Positions 20,798 through 30,971 of a DNA stretch of 64,000 bases are shown piece after piece; the stretch's first letter is position 1; every line of letters starts with the position of its first letter. The translations under genes were made by a program, and so were the position numbers. Under the pieces are notes generated by a model. That model ran no database searches. It was not told the origin of the DNA and saw nothing but the letters and a program-made list of their open reading frames with translations. Location of the stretch: assembly GCF_026914265.1 (NCBI RefSeq), contig NC_069130.1, forward strand, positions 45,469,929 through 45,533,928, in the 5' to 3' direction. This stretch comes from Mya arenaria. Lineage: Eukaryota; Mollusca; Bivalvia; Myida; Myidae.

Positions 20798-22104
20798 CTT
20801 CTTAAGCTGTTCCACGGCGTGTTTTGCCTTGGGTCTGTTAGCTAGGTCAGTCTTATCCTCCAGCAGGGTGCGGAGCTTGAACAGGAAGTCCACTAGTTCT
20901 GTGTCCTTGACCCTCTGGTCATTGGAGTGGCGTACGCGTCGACCAAATTCCCGAACCTTAAATGTTAAGTTTGAAATAAGTATTGTCTAACATAGCTTGT
21001 AGTTGTGGTGAACATGGCCCAAAATTGAAATTCATTCAATATAAAGAAACGTGTACATGCACGTTAAGACTCCTTGGTTTATGTCATAAGTCGCAAATGT
21101 ACAATATTATCAATTAGATAGTGTATTTGTAATTGTTGCCATGGTTTTAAATGAGTATACATGGGAACTTATATATATACTTATAATACTAAACAATCTG
21201 CATTAATAACGAACATTCTTTAAAGCGGCATTCTCACAAATTGGCTGTTAAGACAACATTTTTTATATTTTGTCTGGGAATGAGCCAATGTTTGCGTTAA
21301 TGTCTGGAAACCAGTGATATAATGATAATATAGTGAGATGTTGTATGGAAAAAAGTGTTAGTAAAAAATGAGTTTCTCTGCAGTTCTTAAGTAAGTTGTC
21401 TTATCGGACTGAATTAAATGTATTGATGTGCGAAATCAGCTGAATTTGAGATAAAAATTTAATAAAAGTCAAAACTGTCAATCTGTGAGAGTGCAGCTTT
21501 AAAAAGTCAACGGAATCGTATAATATGATCATAGTGCGATTCATATTTTTACCTCTGTTAATAAATTTTGCTGTGTCGCAACGTTAAACGACAGTTTGGT
21601 GTTGAAATCCTCGCAATTCATCATGACGCTGATCACTCCGTTAAAGTCACTGTCTTTGATGGAGGCCACGGTCTTGTAACCATCAGGAGGCAGGAAACAC
21701 TTGCCTATCTCCCAGGGAATGGTGCTCCATTTGTTGGCATTCGTATTCTTCCATGATGGTCCCGAAAACCTGTGATGTTGAACTATTTCATCGCGAACAC
21801 CTTCACAAATCCCGATTAGACAAGGAACATACTGTTTTGAAGGACCGTTATGAAATCTACAGTTTCTGGTACATATTCCACGAGTTGGGCACTTCAACAC
21901 GTTTTCTGTGAAACAATGGACACATGCTGCCACGGATGGAAGACCCTTGGATGTTCTAACGGTGCTATAGATGTCCTGGTGAACGCATGTCAGCACATCC
22001 TCCAGGAAATCTTGTAATCCGTCCTTGGTGATGTTGAGGGCGAGGGCGGCCTTTACCCAGTTCTGGGCTTCCTTCTCCTTTAACAATTCTCTATAACAGG
22101 CCAT
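20798..22104 (-). CDS. Cys-rich protein of a bivalve-expanded family, exons 1-2
   Basis: Exon 1 (22104-21553) starts at ATG in ACAATGGCC and gives 184 codons ending ACAGAG before GTAAAA. Exon 2 (20956-20798) follows a TTTAAG acceptor in phase 0 for 53 codons and ends AAGAAG before GTATGA. An acceptor just upstream (exon base 22132) implies a 5' UTR exon. The N-terminus (QNWVKAALALNITKDGL) looks helical, possibly HEPN-like. A Cys/His cluster at about residues 62-98 (VHCF, KCPTRGICTRNC, PCLIGIC) suggests metal binding. The PSWKNT...PWEIGKCFLPPDGY block and the FGRRVRHSNDQRVKDTELVDF segment in exon 2 are features I associate with a large uncharacterised bivalve family; this is recollection, not a search. 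No stop ends exon 2, so further exons must lie downstream, but the adjoining DNA is the 81-bp array and none was found. A short upstream ATG frame overlaps the start. Function unknown; members may sit near immune-type NACHT proteins. Confidence 0.7.
21230..21505. mobile_element. TTAA-flanked palindromic MITE in intron 1
   Basis: The ends read TTAAAGCGGCATTCTCACAA and the inverse of TGTGAGAGTGCAGCTTTAA. It is the same family as 28452-28813 and 62497-62856. It lies between exons 1 and 2 of the Cys-rich protein gene. TTAA at each end suggests a PiggyBac/Kolobok-type insertion preference; this is inference from the target site only. Confidence 0.7.
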
Positions 22105-22132
22105 TGTTCTGCCATTAGATCTTATTTAATAC

Positions 22133-22221
22133 CTGGTAAAAGAAACAAGTCACTGAGTATTACTTACATTACAAAAGTCCCCTCGGATTCTTAAACAAAT
22201 TGAAATTACTAGCATTAAAAT
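22133..22221. other. 5' flank of the Cys-rich protein gene
   Basis: Contains the minus-strand polypyrimidine-CAG acceptor at about 22133-22145. No upstream exon is defined. Confidence 0.4.
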
Positions 22222-24421
22222 AAGAGCTGCACTATCACAAAGTTACTGTTTGCCAACTTATTTATTATTGTCTTGGAATGAGCCATTTTTTTGCATAAAT
22301 ATCTGCAAACTAGTGGTATTAGACTGCTGACAAAAGATCAGATTGCAGATTTTCATATTTCCATCGAAAATTGATCTTTTATGGCTAAAAGAGTTACTAA
22401 CGGTTTAAGAAAAACGCATAAAACGTCAATTTTTTTAACTAAACTGAAAATCTGCGATCTGATTTTTGTTAGCAGTCGTAGACGTATATCACTGGTTTCC
22501 ATTCATTTCATATAAATTGGGTCGTTCCAAGACAATAAAAACAAGAGATGTTTGTCAAACACTATGCCCCCCCTGAGCGCCATGTTGTCAGGATTATATG
22601 GACAATTGAATGAAATATGCATGGACCGAAATGACAGCTGATTTGTCGCTAACATTGTATGCCGTTGAGGCAGTTTTAAGATTATGACCATTCAAAGTTT
22701 GAGGATAGAGTGTGTTATGACCATGACCTTTGACTCTATGACCTCAAAATCCATAGTAGTCATCAGCTGGTCACCAAAAATCTAAATGTTAAGTTTGAGG
22801 GCCATGGGTGCAGGCATTGACAAGTTATCACACAGACAAGCATTTTTCGTTCAAGGTCACTGTAACCTTGACCTTTGATCCAATGACCCCTTAAATCATA
22901 AGGGGTCATCTACAGGTCAGACACAACTCCAAGTCAAGTTTGAGGGCCATGGGTGCAGGCATTGTCCAATTATCATTTGAAACATTTTCGCATTCAAGGT
23001 CACTGTGAACCTGACCTTTGACCCAATGACTCCTAAAATCAATAAGGGTCATCTCCTGGTCAGGCCCAACATACATGTCAAGTTTGATGATCATAGATTC
23101 AGGCATTGTTGAGATATCACTGGGAGAAGATTTGTTAACTTTTTTGCGTTAGAGGTTACTATGACCTTGACCTTGGCCTAATGACCCCCAAAGTCAAGAG
23201 GGGTCATCTACTGGTCAGGCCCAACCTTCATGTCAAGTTTGATGACTATAGGTCCAGGAATTGTCGAGTTTGCTTTCAAGGTCACTTTGACCTTGACCTC
23301 TGACCCCTTAAATCAATAGGGGTCATCTTCTGGTCAGGCCCAACCTCCAAGTCAAGTTTGAGGGCCATGGGCGCAGGCATTGTTGAGTTATCACTCTGGC
23401 AACCTTTTATCTTTCAAAGTCACTGTTACCTTGACTTTTGGCCCAATGACCCCTAAAATATATAGGGGCCATCTACTGGTCAGGCCCAACCTCCAATTCA
23501 AGTTTGATGGCCGTGGGTGCAGGCATTGTTGAGTTATCACTCAGACAACCTTTTACCATTCAAGGTCACTGTGACCTTGACCTTTGGCCCGATGACCCCC
23601 CAAAACAATAGGGGTCATCTACTGGTCAGGCCCAACCTGCAAGTCAAGTTTGAGGGCCATAGGTGCAGGCATTGTCGAGTAATGACACGGACAACCTTTT
23701 ACCATTCAAGGTCACTGTGACCTTGACCTTTGGCCCGATGACCCCCAAAAACAATTGGGGTCATCTACTGGTCAGGCCCAACCTCCAAGTCAATTATGAG
23801 GGCCATGGGTGCAGGCATTGTTGAGTTATCACTCGGACAACCTTTTACCATTCAATGTCATTATGACCTTGATCTTTGACCCGATGAGCCCCAAAAACAA
23901 TAGGGGTCAGCTACTGGTCAGGCCCAACCTCCAAGTCAAGAATGAGGGCCAAGGGTGCAGGCATATTCGAGTTATCACTCGGACATCCTTTTACCATTTA
24001 AGGTCACTGTGACCTTGACCTTTGGCCCGATGACCCCCAAAAACAATAGGGGTCATCTAATGGTCAGGCCCAAATTCCACATCAAGTTTGATGACCATAG
24101 GTCTAGGCATTGTTGAGTTATCACTCGGACAAGCTTTAAAATTATTTTACCATTAAAGGTCACTGTGACCTTGACCTTTGACCCGATGACTCTAAAATCA
24201 ATAGGGGTCATCTACTGGTCAGGCCCAACCTTCATGTCAAGTTTGATGACCATACGTCCAAGAATTGTTGAGTTATCACTCGGACAAGCTTTGGTCTACT
24301 GACGGACCGACCGACCGACATACCGACATGCCTGTGCAAAGCAATATACCCCTCTTCTTCGAAGGGGGGCATAAAAATAAAAGTTGTCAAAACGTTTAAA
24401 CTGTGAGAGTGCAGCTTTAAA
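22222..24421. mobile_element. TTAA-type MITE split by a later insertion
   Basis: The left part (22222-22540) begins AAGAGCTGCACTATCACAA and matches the intact copy at 28452-28813 through GTCGTTCCAAGACAAT. The right part (24375-24421) resumes with AAAAGTTGTCAAAACGTTTA and ends at the GAGAGTGCAGCTTTAA terminus. The interior 22541-24374 is a different element. Confidence 0.8.
22541..24374 (+). mobile_element. Tandem-repeat element A, Helentron/HINE-like architecture
   Basis: Starts ACAAGAGATGTTTGTCAAAC, followed by CTATGCCCCCC. The core holds about 10 units of roughly 145-150 bp with TGACCTTGACCTTTGACCC, GGGGTCATCTACTGGTCAGG and TGAGGGCCATGGGTGCAGGC. An ACCG/GACC microsatellite (about 24301-24320) follows. 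The 3' end folds as CCCCTCTTC-TTC-GAAGGGGGG and ends GGGGGGCATAAAA. The 5' TATGCCCCCC is the exact inverse of the 3' GGGGGGCATA. Subterminal inverted repeats, a tandem core and a 3' hairpin are known for non-autonomous Helentrons (HINEs); the assignment is inferred. Open frames here are products of periodicity. Confidence 0.75.
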
Positions 24422-24892
24422 AGTGTTGAAATAGCAACCTCATTTTTCACGACGTAAATTAAAAACATTATTGGCCAGCATAATATCCAGATTTCCCTCT
24501 ATCCGCATTTAACACTACATGAACCAAGTTTTAATACTTCATTATACATTGTAAAGATCCAGTTAAGAGATTGGTGTATTCACTGCCATAGCAGCCAAAT
24601 GTATCATAGGTGCTATACAAAGCAGATTTTATAATCTTTGGATGACATTTTTGCTGTTATAATAGGACCCTTTTCATGTGTAGTAAATTGATTCTTTATG
24701 TTGCCATGGCAACCACATTTTTGTCTGGCACGTTCGACATATCAAGTTTCTAAACACTTTTTAGTTACATATGTAAAGATTGATTCTAAGTAACATTTTC
24801 ACTATTTGTCGAACAATAAAATAAAATGATGTGCACGATGTTCGGACGGATATCCCCTACGGTGAAATCAGTAGGGGGTTAAAATTATTACA
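24422..24892. other. Intergenic DNA, nothing recognised
   Basis: AT-rich, no gene, array or inverted repeat noticed. Confidence 0.5.
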
Positions 24893-24957
24893 TAAGGCCA
24901 AAAAAAAAAATAGATGTGTTTCTGGTGGCATGGTAAAAAAAAAGAGGGTCGGTAGGT

Positions 24958-24995
<38 letters not shown>

Positions 24996-25358
24996 CTTTT
25001 ATCGGATCATAACTATCAGCGAGTAGTATCTTTTCAACTGCTATATAGGGTTAATGTTTGAATTATCAATTTTGTCATGTTTTGCCATATTGAAGCACAG
25101 ATTTTATTTTGTTTGCAGTTCATGTATTTGTTGTATGTTGTGTTTATGTACTATTTTGATATTGAATATTAAAAATGGAAAATCATTGTGATATTATCTT
25201 TTTTATTGACCAGAGTGATGGCTCTATGATATCGACATTCTTGAATCTGTTGGAAACAGCAGTATTCAGCGACACATCAAACATTCATTGTCGCTAAATA
25301 TCATGTTTTAGAGGAAGACATTCCACGATTTCACCCTTATGATTGCTCTATAGTTAAT

Positions 25359-25601
25359 GGCCCAGTTGTTCGAAACTTAACAGTCTGTTAAACTAACAGT
25401 CTGTTAAATTTCAAGACAAGGTACTTTCTTTTATGAAACAAAATTATGAAATATACTTTTAAATGAGAAGAATTATACATAATCTTTCTCCTTTTGGTAT
25501 AATTTAGTGACATTACGTCATAGAACACTTGTATTAAATACAACCTTGAAATTTAACAGACTTTAGGTTTAACAGACTGTGATGTTTCAGACAACTGGGC
25601 C
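25359..25601. mobile_element. 243-bp palindromic MITE
   Basis: The left end GGCCCAGTTGTTCGAAACTT and the right end (inverse of ACAACTGGGCC) are inverted. Further inside, AACAGTCTGTTAAA pairs with TTTAACAGACT, and AATTTCAAG with CTTGAAATTT. A possible AT target duplication flanks it. It is nested in the 3.4-kb TIR element. Confidence 0.7.
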
Positions 25602-26031
25602 ATTGTGTTTTAGAAGCTACACACATCAGTCAATTGTAGAGCTGTGAGTGATAGGTATATCTAAGACAATCAACTCCATATTAAACAAGCAACGTATTTT
25701 AACAACAAGTTTATTCTTTAAAAACTTTAAAATATTCTGACTAGAAGAATTGACTAGAAGACAATGACTATATAAAACACACAGAAAAAAGCCTGGTCAG
25801 TTGACATTGTATTTTAAAGTCTCAAGTTGAAAATGGACTGAAACCTGTTCATGCCAGACCATCCATGGTGACCAATACTTTTTTTTAAATAATTTGGTAA
25901 TGATTAATAAAAATCAGAACAGCATCTTAAAAAACAAACCATGAACATATGGAATTATCAGTATGCCAGTAAAAACAACATATTTACTGTTTATATACTA
26001 AACAAATTTTTTTGTTTCAATAGCACACCTT

Positions 26032-28155
26032 TTATCTCAGTCTATGACTTTTTACCATAAGGTCTGGCATGAACTGGCTATCAAAAACTGGACGACTGAG
26101 TAAGCTGAAAATAGCCTCTGCATGACTATTCAACTGGATCTGTTGCAATGGCTGCGATTTCAGTTTCTTTCTCTTGATTTCATTGTAACCTTGGAAACCA
26201 TCAAAATCTGCCGGTATTGAGGAAACATCCTTGAAACGCAAAGCTGCATCATTGATGGTGGTGTGATGGTTCGTCAAATACCATAAAGCGTTTGTAACTA
26301 CCTGAAAAAGAATATTTAAAGAGAAACATATAGCAGTTTCTAAAAAAATTTTACCTTTTGTTTTTGTTTGAGTTTAACGCCGGTTTTAACAAATTTTCAA
26401 TCATATAACCAGCGGGTAGTTTAGTAAGAAGTGTTCCTGGAATACCAGTACTAACCCAATTTTCTTCGCAAGTAACTACCAACTTCTCCACTTGAAATGA
26501 TAGGCGGTGGAGAACAAATGAAAGTTGTCACTAAGAACATTCCCCGCCGATTTGAACCTGCAACCTTCAGAACACAGGTTGACCGCTTTACCTTTTTAGC
26601 TAGCCGGGCATTTAAAGAGAAACTTATTGCAATTTCTAAGTATTTTTCATACAAAAATAAAGAACTTTCAAAACAGATAAAATTTGTGTTTTAATTCTTT
26701 CACTTTAAATAACACTATTATATCACTTTGACATATTTATTAAAGACACTTTGACAATCTAGTTTGTATGGTTTTATGATTTTCATTTTGTACCTGTACA
26801 GCATAGACACGTTCATCAGCTACAATACTCCTGTGTAATTTCAGGTTTCTCTGGACAAACATATCCACAACATTGTTGTACATTTCGTCTTTTCTGTTCT
26901 GGCTGGAAATAAAAATAAAATACCATACTTTAATATAAAATATAAAACTTTCAGTCTGACAAGTATTCTGAAGGTATTGCATGTAAACCAATAATAATGA
27001 ATTTTAATTTTGAACCAGTTTGATATTTATACTTTTAAATACTGTTTTTAATATTATTTATGGTGGCTGGATCAACTACTTGCACTTTTAATACCAGCTT
27101 CACTAGCACTACTTTACGTTCACATACAATCGCTGGAAACTGACAACTGCCATATTAATGTCTCAGCGATGGAAAAAGAATGACTTGAGGATTATTGTCA
27201 AATTCAATATTGACTTTTGCAGATTTTAAAAAAAACTTACCAGACAGCTTTTTTTACTGGAGGAACCTTAGCACCGCTCATCAGAATGTTGAAGGCGTTG
27301 ACCTTTTCTGCTTGGGACACCTTTGTTGGAATGGCTGCGGTCTGTGCACTTGCACAACAACACTTCAGCAGTAGTAATTTTATGTCTTGAATTGCCATCA
27401 GGGCACCAATTGTCAAGTCTGGATTGACATCATAAAGTTCATTTGAATGCAAGTTGGTCTGGAAAGAAAAAATTAATAAGAAATTACAGAAGATCCCTTA
27501 ATTTTGGAAATTCTAATCTAGGGGAATACGGACACATCTGCCCCCTCCCCCACTGACTAGGTACATTATTTATTTTAATATATATTTACATGGGGGTTAC
27601 AGCAAACCAACACTATATGTAGGTATAAATATATGGCGTCATACAGGACTGAAAATTTTGGTTCTTCATCTCATTTATACATCCAGATAAAATATGAGGT
27701 GTAAAATCAAAACTTGCACACCTGCTGGAATCACAGGGATACTGCAAACCAATTGAATTAAGTACGCCCTTGGCTGATGTATAATAATATGTTCATATGA
27801 AAGGAGAGTGTCTAAAACATCCCACAAATTGCAAGTTGCATTGCTTCAGAATGCAGACTACTTTTCACGTTTCACTGAATCATCAAAGACTCGAGACACT
27901 TTTAGTTTTTTTTCTTACCGAAACTTGTGCGTCGATTTTCCCTTTTTCTTGACCATGGATTTCTTCAAAAATATTTCGGATAGTAGCATTTGTTGGGACT
28001 TTTTTGATTTGTTTTGATCCCGGCTTGTGTTCGCAAGCCGCAAGCTCTATAGCGATCAAAAAAGATGAGATATTATTGTTATCATCCGTTAATGCCGCCA
28101 TTTTGACGCTAAGCTTAAGTATCGGCGAATAGTTTGTGTCGTCGCCGTCTAACAT
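26032..28155 (-). CDS. Four-exon gene of unknown function inside the TIR element
   Basis: Exon 1 is 28155-27919 (79 codons, from MLDGDDTNY; a second ATG at 28101 in AAAATGGCGGC has the better context). Exon 2 is 27458-27241, exon 3 is 26902-26794 and exon 4 is 26301-26032, ending TAA. Donors are GTAAGA, GTAAGT and GTACAA; acceptors are TTTCCAG, TTTCCAG and TTTTTCAG. Phases run 0, 2, 0 and all three joins keep one frame, giving 277 residues (259 from the second ATG). Intron lengths are about 460, 338 and 492 bp. The protein is soluble, with Lys-rich patches (KPGSKQIKKVP, EIKRKKLKSQP), a Cys run in exon 2 (LLLKCCCASAQ) and aromatic/His motifs in exon 4 (NALWYLTNHH, DFDGFQGYNE). No DDE, zinc finger or other domain is recognised. 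The whole gene lies inside the TIR pair and its 5' end is only about 150 bp from the right terminus, so the TIR may supply the promoter. It could be an element accessory protein, a captured host gene, or a host gene the ends happen to bracket. Confidence 0.65.
26371..26610 (-). mobile_element. tRNA-derived SINE-like insertion in intron 3
   Basis: On the minus strand the head (about 26610-26545) reads GCCCGGCTAGCTAA, GGTAAAGCGGTCAACCTG and then GGTTGCAGGTTCAAATCGGC, giving A-box-like and B-box-like (GGTTCAAATC) promoter motifs in tRNA order. A non-tRNA body continues to about 26371 (GTTAAAACCGGCGTTAAACT). The sequence type is one I recall as dispersed in mollusc genomes. No poly-A tail was identified. 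Confidence 0.6.
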
Positions 28156-28451
28156 TTACGAATTTTAATATTGTTGTCGTCTTAATTATCATTTGAACCC
28201 GAGAACATCGTCGGCGTGGGTCGAAGGGTCATAAAAAAATTACGGTCGGCGGTAAAAAAATACGGTCGGTCGGGCCACCAGAAACACATCTATTTTTTTT
28301 TTGGCCTAATATACAGCATAAAAGTATTTAAGTAATAACCTTTGTAATGGTTCACGGTTATAATACTGTTTACCAAAATAATCAATTTAATGCGATGCAG
28401 TCGCATAGCTCTTTATTTTGGTAACAAAATAAATACATACTGACATAACCC

Positions 28452-28813
28452 TTAAAGCTGCACTCTCACAGATTTACCATTTTTACAACTTTTTTATTTT
28501 TTGTCTTGGATACAGCATTTTTTTGCGTAAATATCTGCAAACCAATGATTTAAGATTGCTGACAAAAATCAGATCGTAGATTTTTATATTTACGCTTGAA
28601 AACTAATGTTTTATGACTTAAACCGTTACTAATAGTTTAAGAAAAATGCATTAAAAATCATTTTTGAACTTAAATATAAAAATCTATGATCTATTTTTTT
28701 TGTCAGCCGTCTTTTATACCTGGTTTTTATGCAGTTCCGCAAATACTGCCTCATTCCAAGACAACGAATAAAAAAGTTGACAAAACGTTCAATCTGTGAG
28801 AGTGCAGATTTAA
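28452..28813. mobile_element. Intact TTAA-flanked palindromic MITE (362 bp)
   Basis: Ends are TTAAAGCTGCACTCTCACAG and the inverse of GTGAGAGTGCAGATTTAA. Inside, TCTTGGATACAGCATTTTTT pairs with the inverse arm near 28750-28770, and AAAATCAGATCGTAGATTTT is mirrored near 28680-28705. Other copies at 21.2, 22.2 and 62.5 kb make this a family of at least four in the window. Confidence 0.8.
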
Positions 28814-29081
28814 AACAGCTTATTATTCGAGGGAATATTTTGTCTACTGATTCAGCCACTATAACAGCTGACTGCTCATTTTTTTTAAGTGAATGTATTG
28901 CAGATTTTAAAAATACTGTCATCCCATTGGGCAAAAATATAATTTCGATCTCCAATCACAGGTTCGATGAGTATATACAAATTTATTCTAGCTCGATAAT
29001 GTGAAGAAAGTTCAGCTTATAGAATAACACCGAGTCCGTTTCCTGGGCAGAGTGTCCATTTTGAGAGGCCATGAGAAAGTA
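28814..29081. other. Intergenic DNA, nothing recognised
   Basis: Open frames on both strands at about 28729-29004 partly overlap the MITE and show no domain. Confidence 0.45.
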
Positions 29082-29217
29082 CCCCTGATGGGGATTGAAC
29101 ACATTGGGTGAGAGGCGGGCACCAAAACCACTAGACCACTCTCACCCTGATGGGGATCAAACCCAAAACCTCTTGGATGAGAGGCGGACACCTATACCAC
29201 TAGACAACTCTCACCCC
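29082..29217 (-). repeat. Two tandem tRNA-like relics (SINE heads)
   Basis: Two roughly 70-bp units read on the minus strand as GGGTGAGAGTGGTCTAGTGG, ...GCCTCTCACCC..., then GTTCAATCCCCATCAGGG or GGTTTGATCCCCATCAGGG. TGGTCTAGTGG resembles an A box and GGTTTGATCCC a B box. Acceptor pairing is poor and there is no clean cloverleaf, so they are treated as tRNA-derived repeats and not working tRNA genes. Confidence 0.6.
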
Positions 29218-29290
29218 TATCGTGATAAATCCAACCTATGGAACCCATAGCACAATCACTCTGGTGAACGAGAATGATTAAATTGATGCT

Positions 29291-29363
29291 GATCCGTGGT
29301 CTAGTGGTATCTAACACACTTGACTGGCACTCCAGGGGTAGGAGGTTTGACTCCCATGCAGGC
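29291..29363 (+). repeat. tRNA-like relic, opposite strand
   Basis: Reads GATCCGTGGTCTAGTGGTAT, ...CTTGACTGGCACTCC..., GGAGGTTTGACTCCCATGCA. The A-box and B-box spacing is tRNA-like, but the stems are imperfect. Together with the two minus-strand units it forms an inverted tRNA-like cluster. Confidence 0.55.
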
Positions 29364-29447
29364 CTACAGCCTATATATTAGTATCAGGTATCACCAGATA
29401 AGGTAAATGAAATTATAAAACTATGCTTCATTCGTTATTTTTCAGTG

Positions 29448-30971
29448 CAGTCAAGTTACCCTTAGCGGATCTAACCAATAGCAGATCACTCTCTTGTTGA
29501 ATACACGCTATATTATTTTATTTAATTGTATTTTTTTCTGAAAATTGGCAGTTATGTACTTTAAAGTGATTGTGAAAATCACAACAAATATTTTTTAATC
29601 AAACTAAATCATCTGTATCATACGAACGATCGATGCAACTGTTTACGTGACCCAGTTATTCCGGCCTCAATTTGATTGCAACATGTGCTTTTTCTGAGAA
29701 CTTTTCGTCCGACTATAATGTGTAAGTGAACAATTTATACATTTTATGAAAGGCCAGTATATAACCTGATATATAATCAGTTAATTCATATGTCTTGTAT
29801 TTAGAATTTAATTGGCATAGTTTTGTTTTCAACAAATTTAGTGATAATTCGTTGCTCATTATTTCTCACCTGCAATAGAACTGCTTGATGTTATTGATCA
29901 TAGAATCTCCAAATTACAATTTTGATTGTAATAAGTACTTTATATGGGTTGTGGTTTTGTTTAGTTGTTTAATGTTTTTACTCAAAGTAGCTTGAATTTT
30001 GATTCAAATTGTTGCATCTTTTGCCATCAATCTTGTTCACTCCAGTTTTTGTGATGTCTGTGTATTTCGTTCAGGTTTAAGAAATAGGTTTACCTCATAC
30101 TATTTCTAACAGCTTTTAACCTGTTACCTCATATCATTGCATAGGTTAGTACCATAATATCAACACCTAGCTCAGGCTAGCTGGTCAAAATTTCTAGTCA
30201 ACTTGTTATGTGTTTATATATATTTGTTCATATTTTACTTTTTAAAATGTCTGTGATTTAATTCTTGATTACAATGTGATTTACTGTGATTTTATGATTC
30301 TGTTATCCTCAATCATTGTCAAATTATTTTTAAATGAAAATAAATGATCTCAATCAAAATGAGTTTATTCTATGCATAGAATTAGTAAATCATATTCATA
30401 AAAAGTTCACATATTTACTAGCACATGCATACACAGTTATTATTCATATCCATTTTGAAAATTTTATACAGTTATAAAAAGTCCAAAAGCTCTCAAAATT
30501 AACTGGACCTGAGTGTTTTCAGCTGAAAATTTGTTGAAATTATTAAACAAATCGCACATCTTTAAATACATGCGATCTCTACGGACTTGGCGTGATACAG
30601 ACCACCAAAGAATGATCCTATCATGATATCACCTATAGAATGCATAAAAGAGGGACTAAATATATTTAACAGAAAAGATAAACAAACTGATTGTCAGTTT
30701 TGACAGCTAAAATCTCGCTTCAGAGAACCCCCAATATCGGAATGTCACGTGATCCGTTATTGGTAAATTTGATTCGCTAATGCCTCATTTACTCGTACAT
30801 GCAAACAACGGTCAGTTAATCTGTTTCTGCACTGAAATTGAATTATTTTATGTCAATCAAAAGAGGAAATATTTTTCTTTTCAACTGTAAATGTTGCAAT
30901 CTCAGAATGTAAAACGTTTGTTCAATGCACAGCATTGTTTCCATACTGATCCGCTAAGGGTAACTTGACTG
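29448..30971. mobile_element. 1.52-kb element with 24-bp perfect TIRs, non-autonomous
   Basis: The left end CAGTCAAGTTACCCTTAGCG plus GATC is repeated exactly inverted at 30948-30971. The right flank is TA; the left flank is TG, so the expected TA duplication may have mutated. CAGT ends suggest Tc1/mariner-type mobilisation; this is inferred. No transposase frame lies between the ends. Confidence 0.75.

Larger units (their letters stand above)
24896..28306. mobile_element. 3.4-kb TIR element, TAA target duplication (PIF/Harbinger-like)
   Basis: The left end is GGCC, a run of 11 A, then TAGATGTGTTTCTGGTGGC. The right end is its inverse with 10 A, so about 33 bp of terminal inverted repeat match. 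TAA flanks both ends (24893-24895 and 28307-28309). A 3-bp TWA duplication is the PIF/Harbinger signature; the superfamily is inferred from that alone. Internally it holds a four-exon gene (-), a SINE-like insertion, a small palindromic MITE, a poly-T tract (about 24963-24992) and GGTCGG-rich motifs next to both TIRs. No Harbinger transposase was recognised. Confidence 0.8.

Noticed and set aside
22503-24468. Several 60-80 codon frames in element A
   Set aside because: They repeat with the core unit and carry no independent coding signal.
29082-29363. Working tRNA genes
   Set aside because: A-box and B-box-like motifs are present but acceptor and anticodon stems do not pair cleanly; treated as tRNA-derived repeats.
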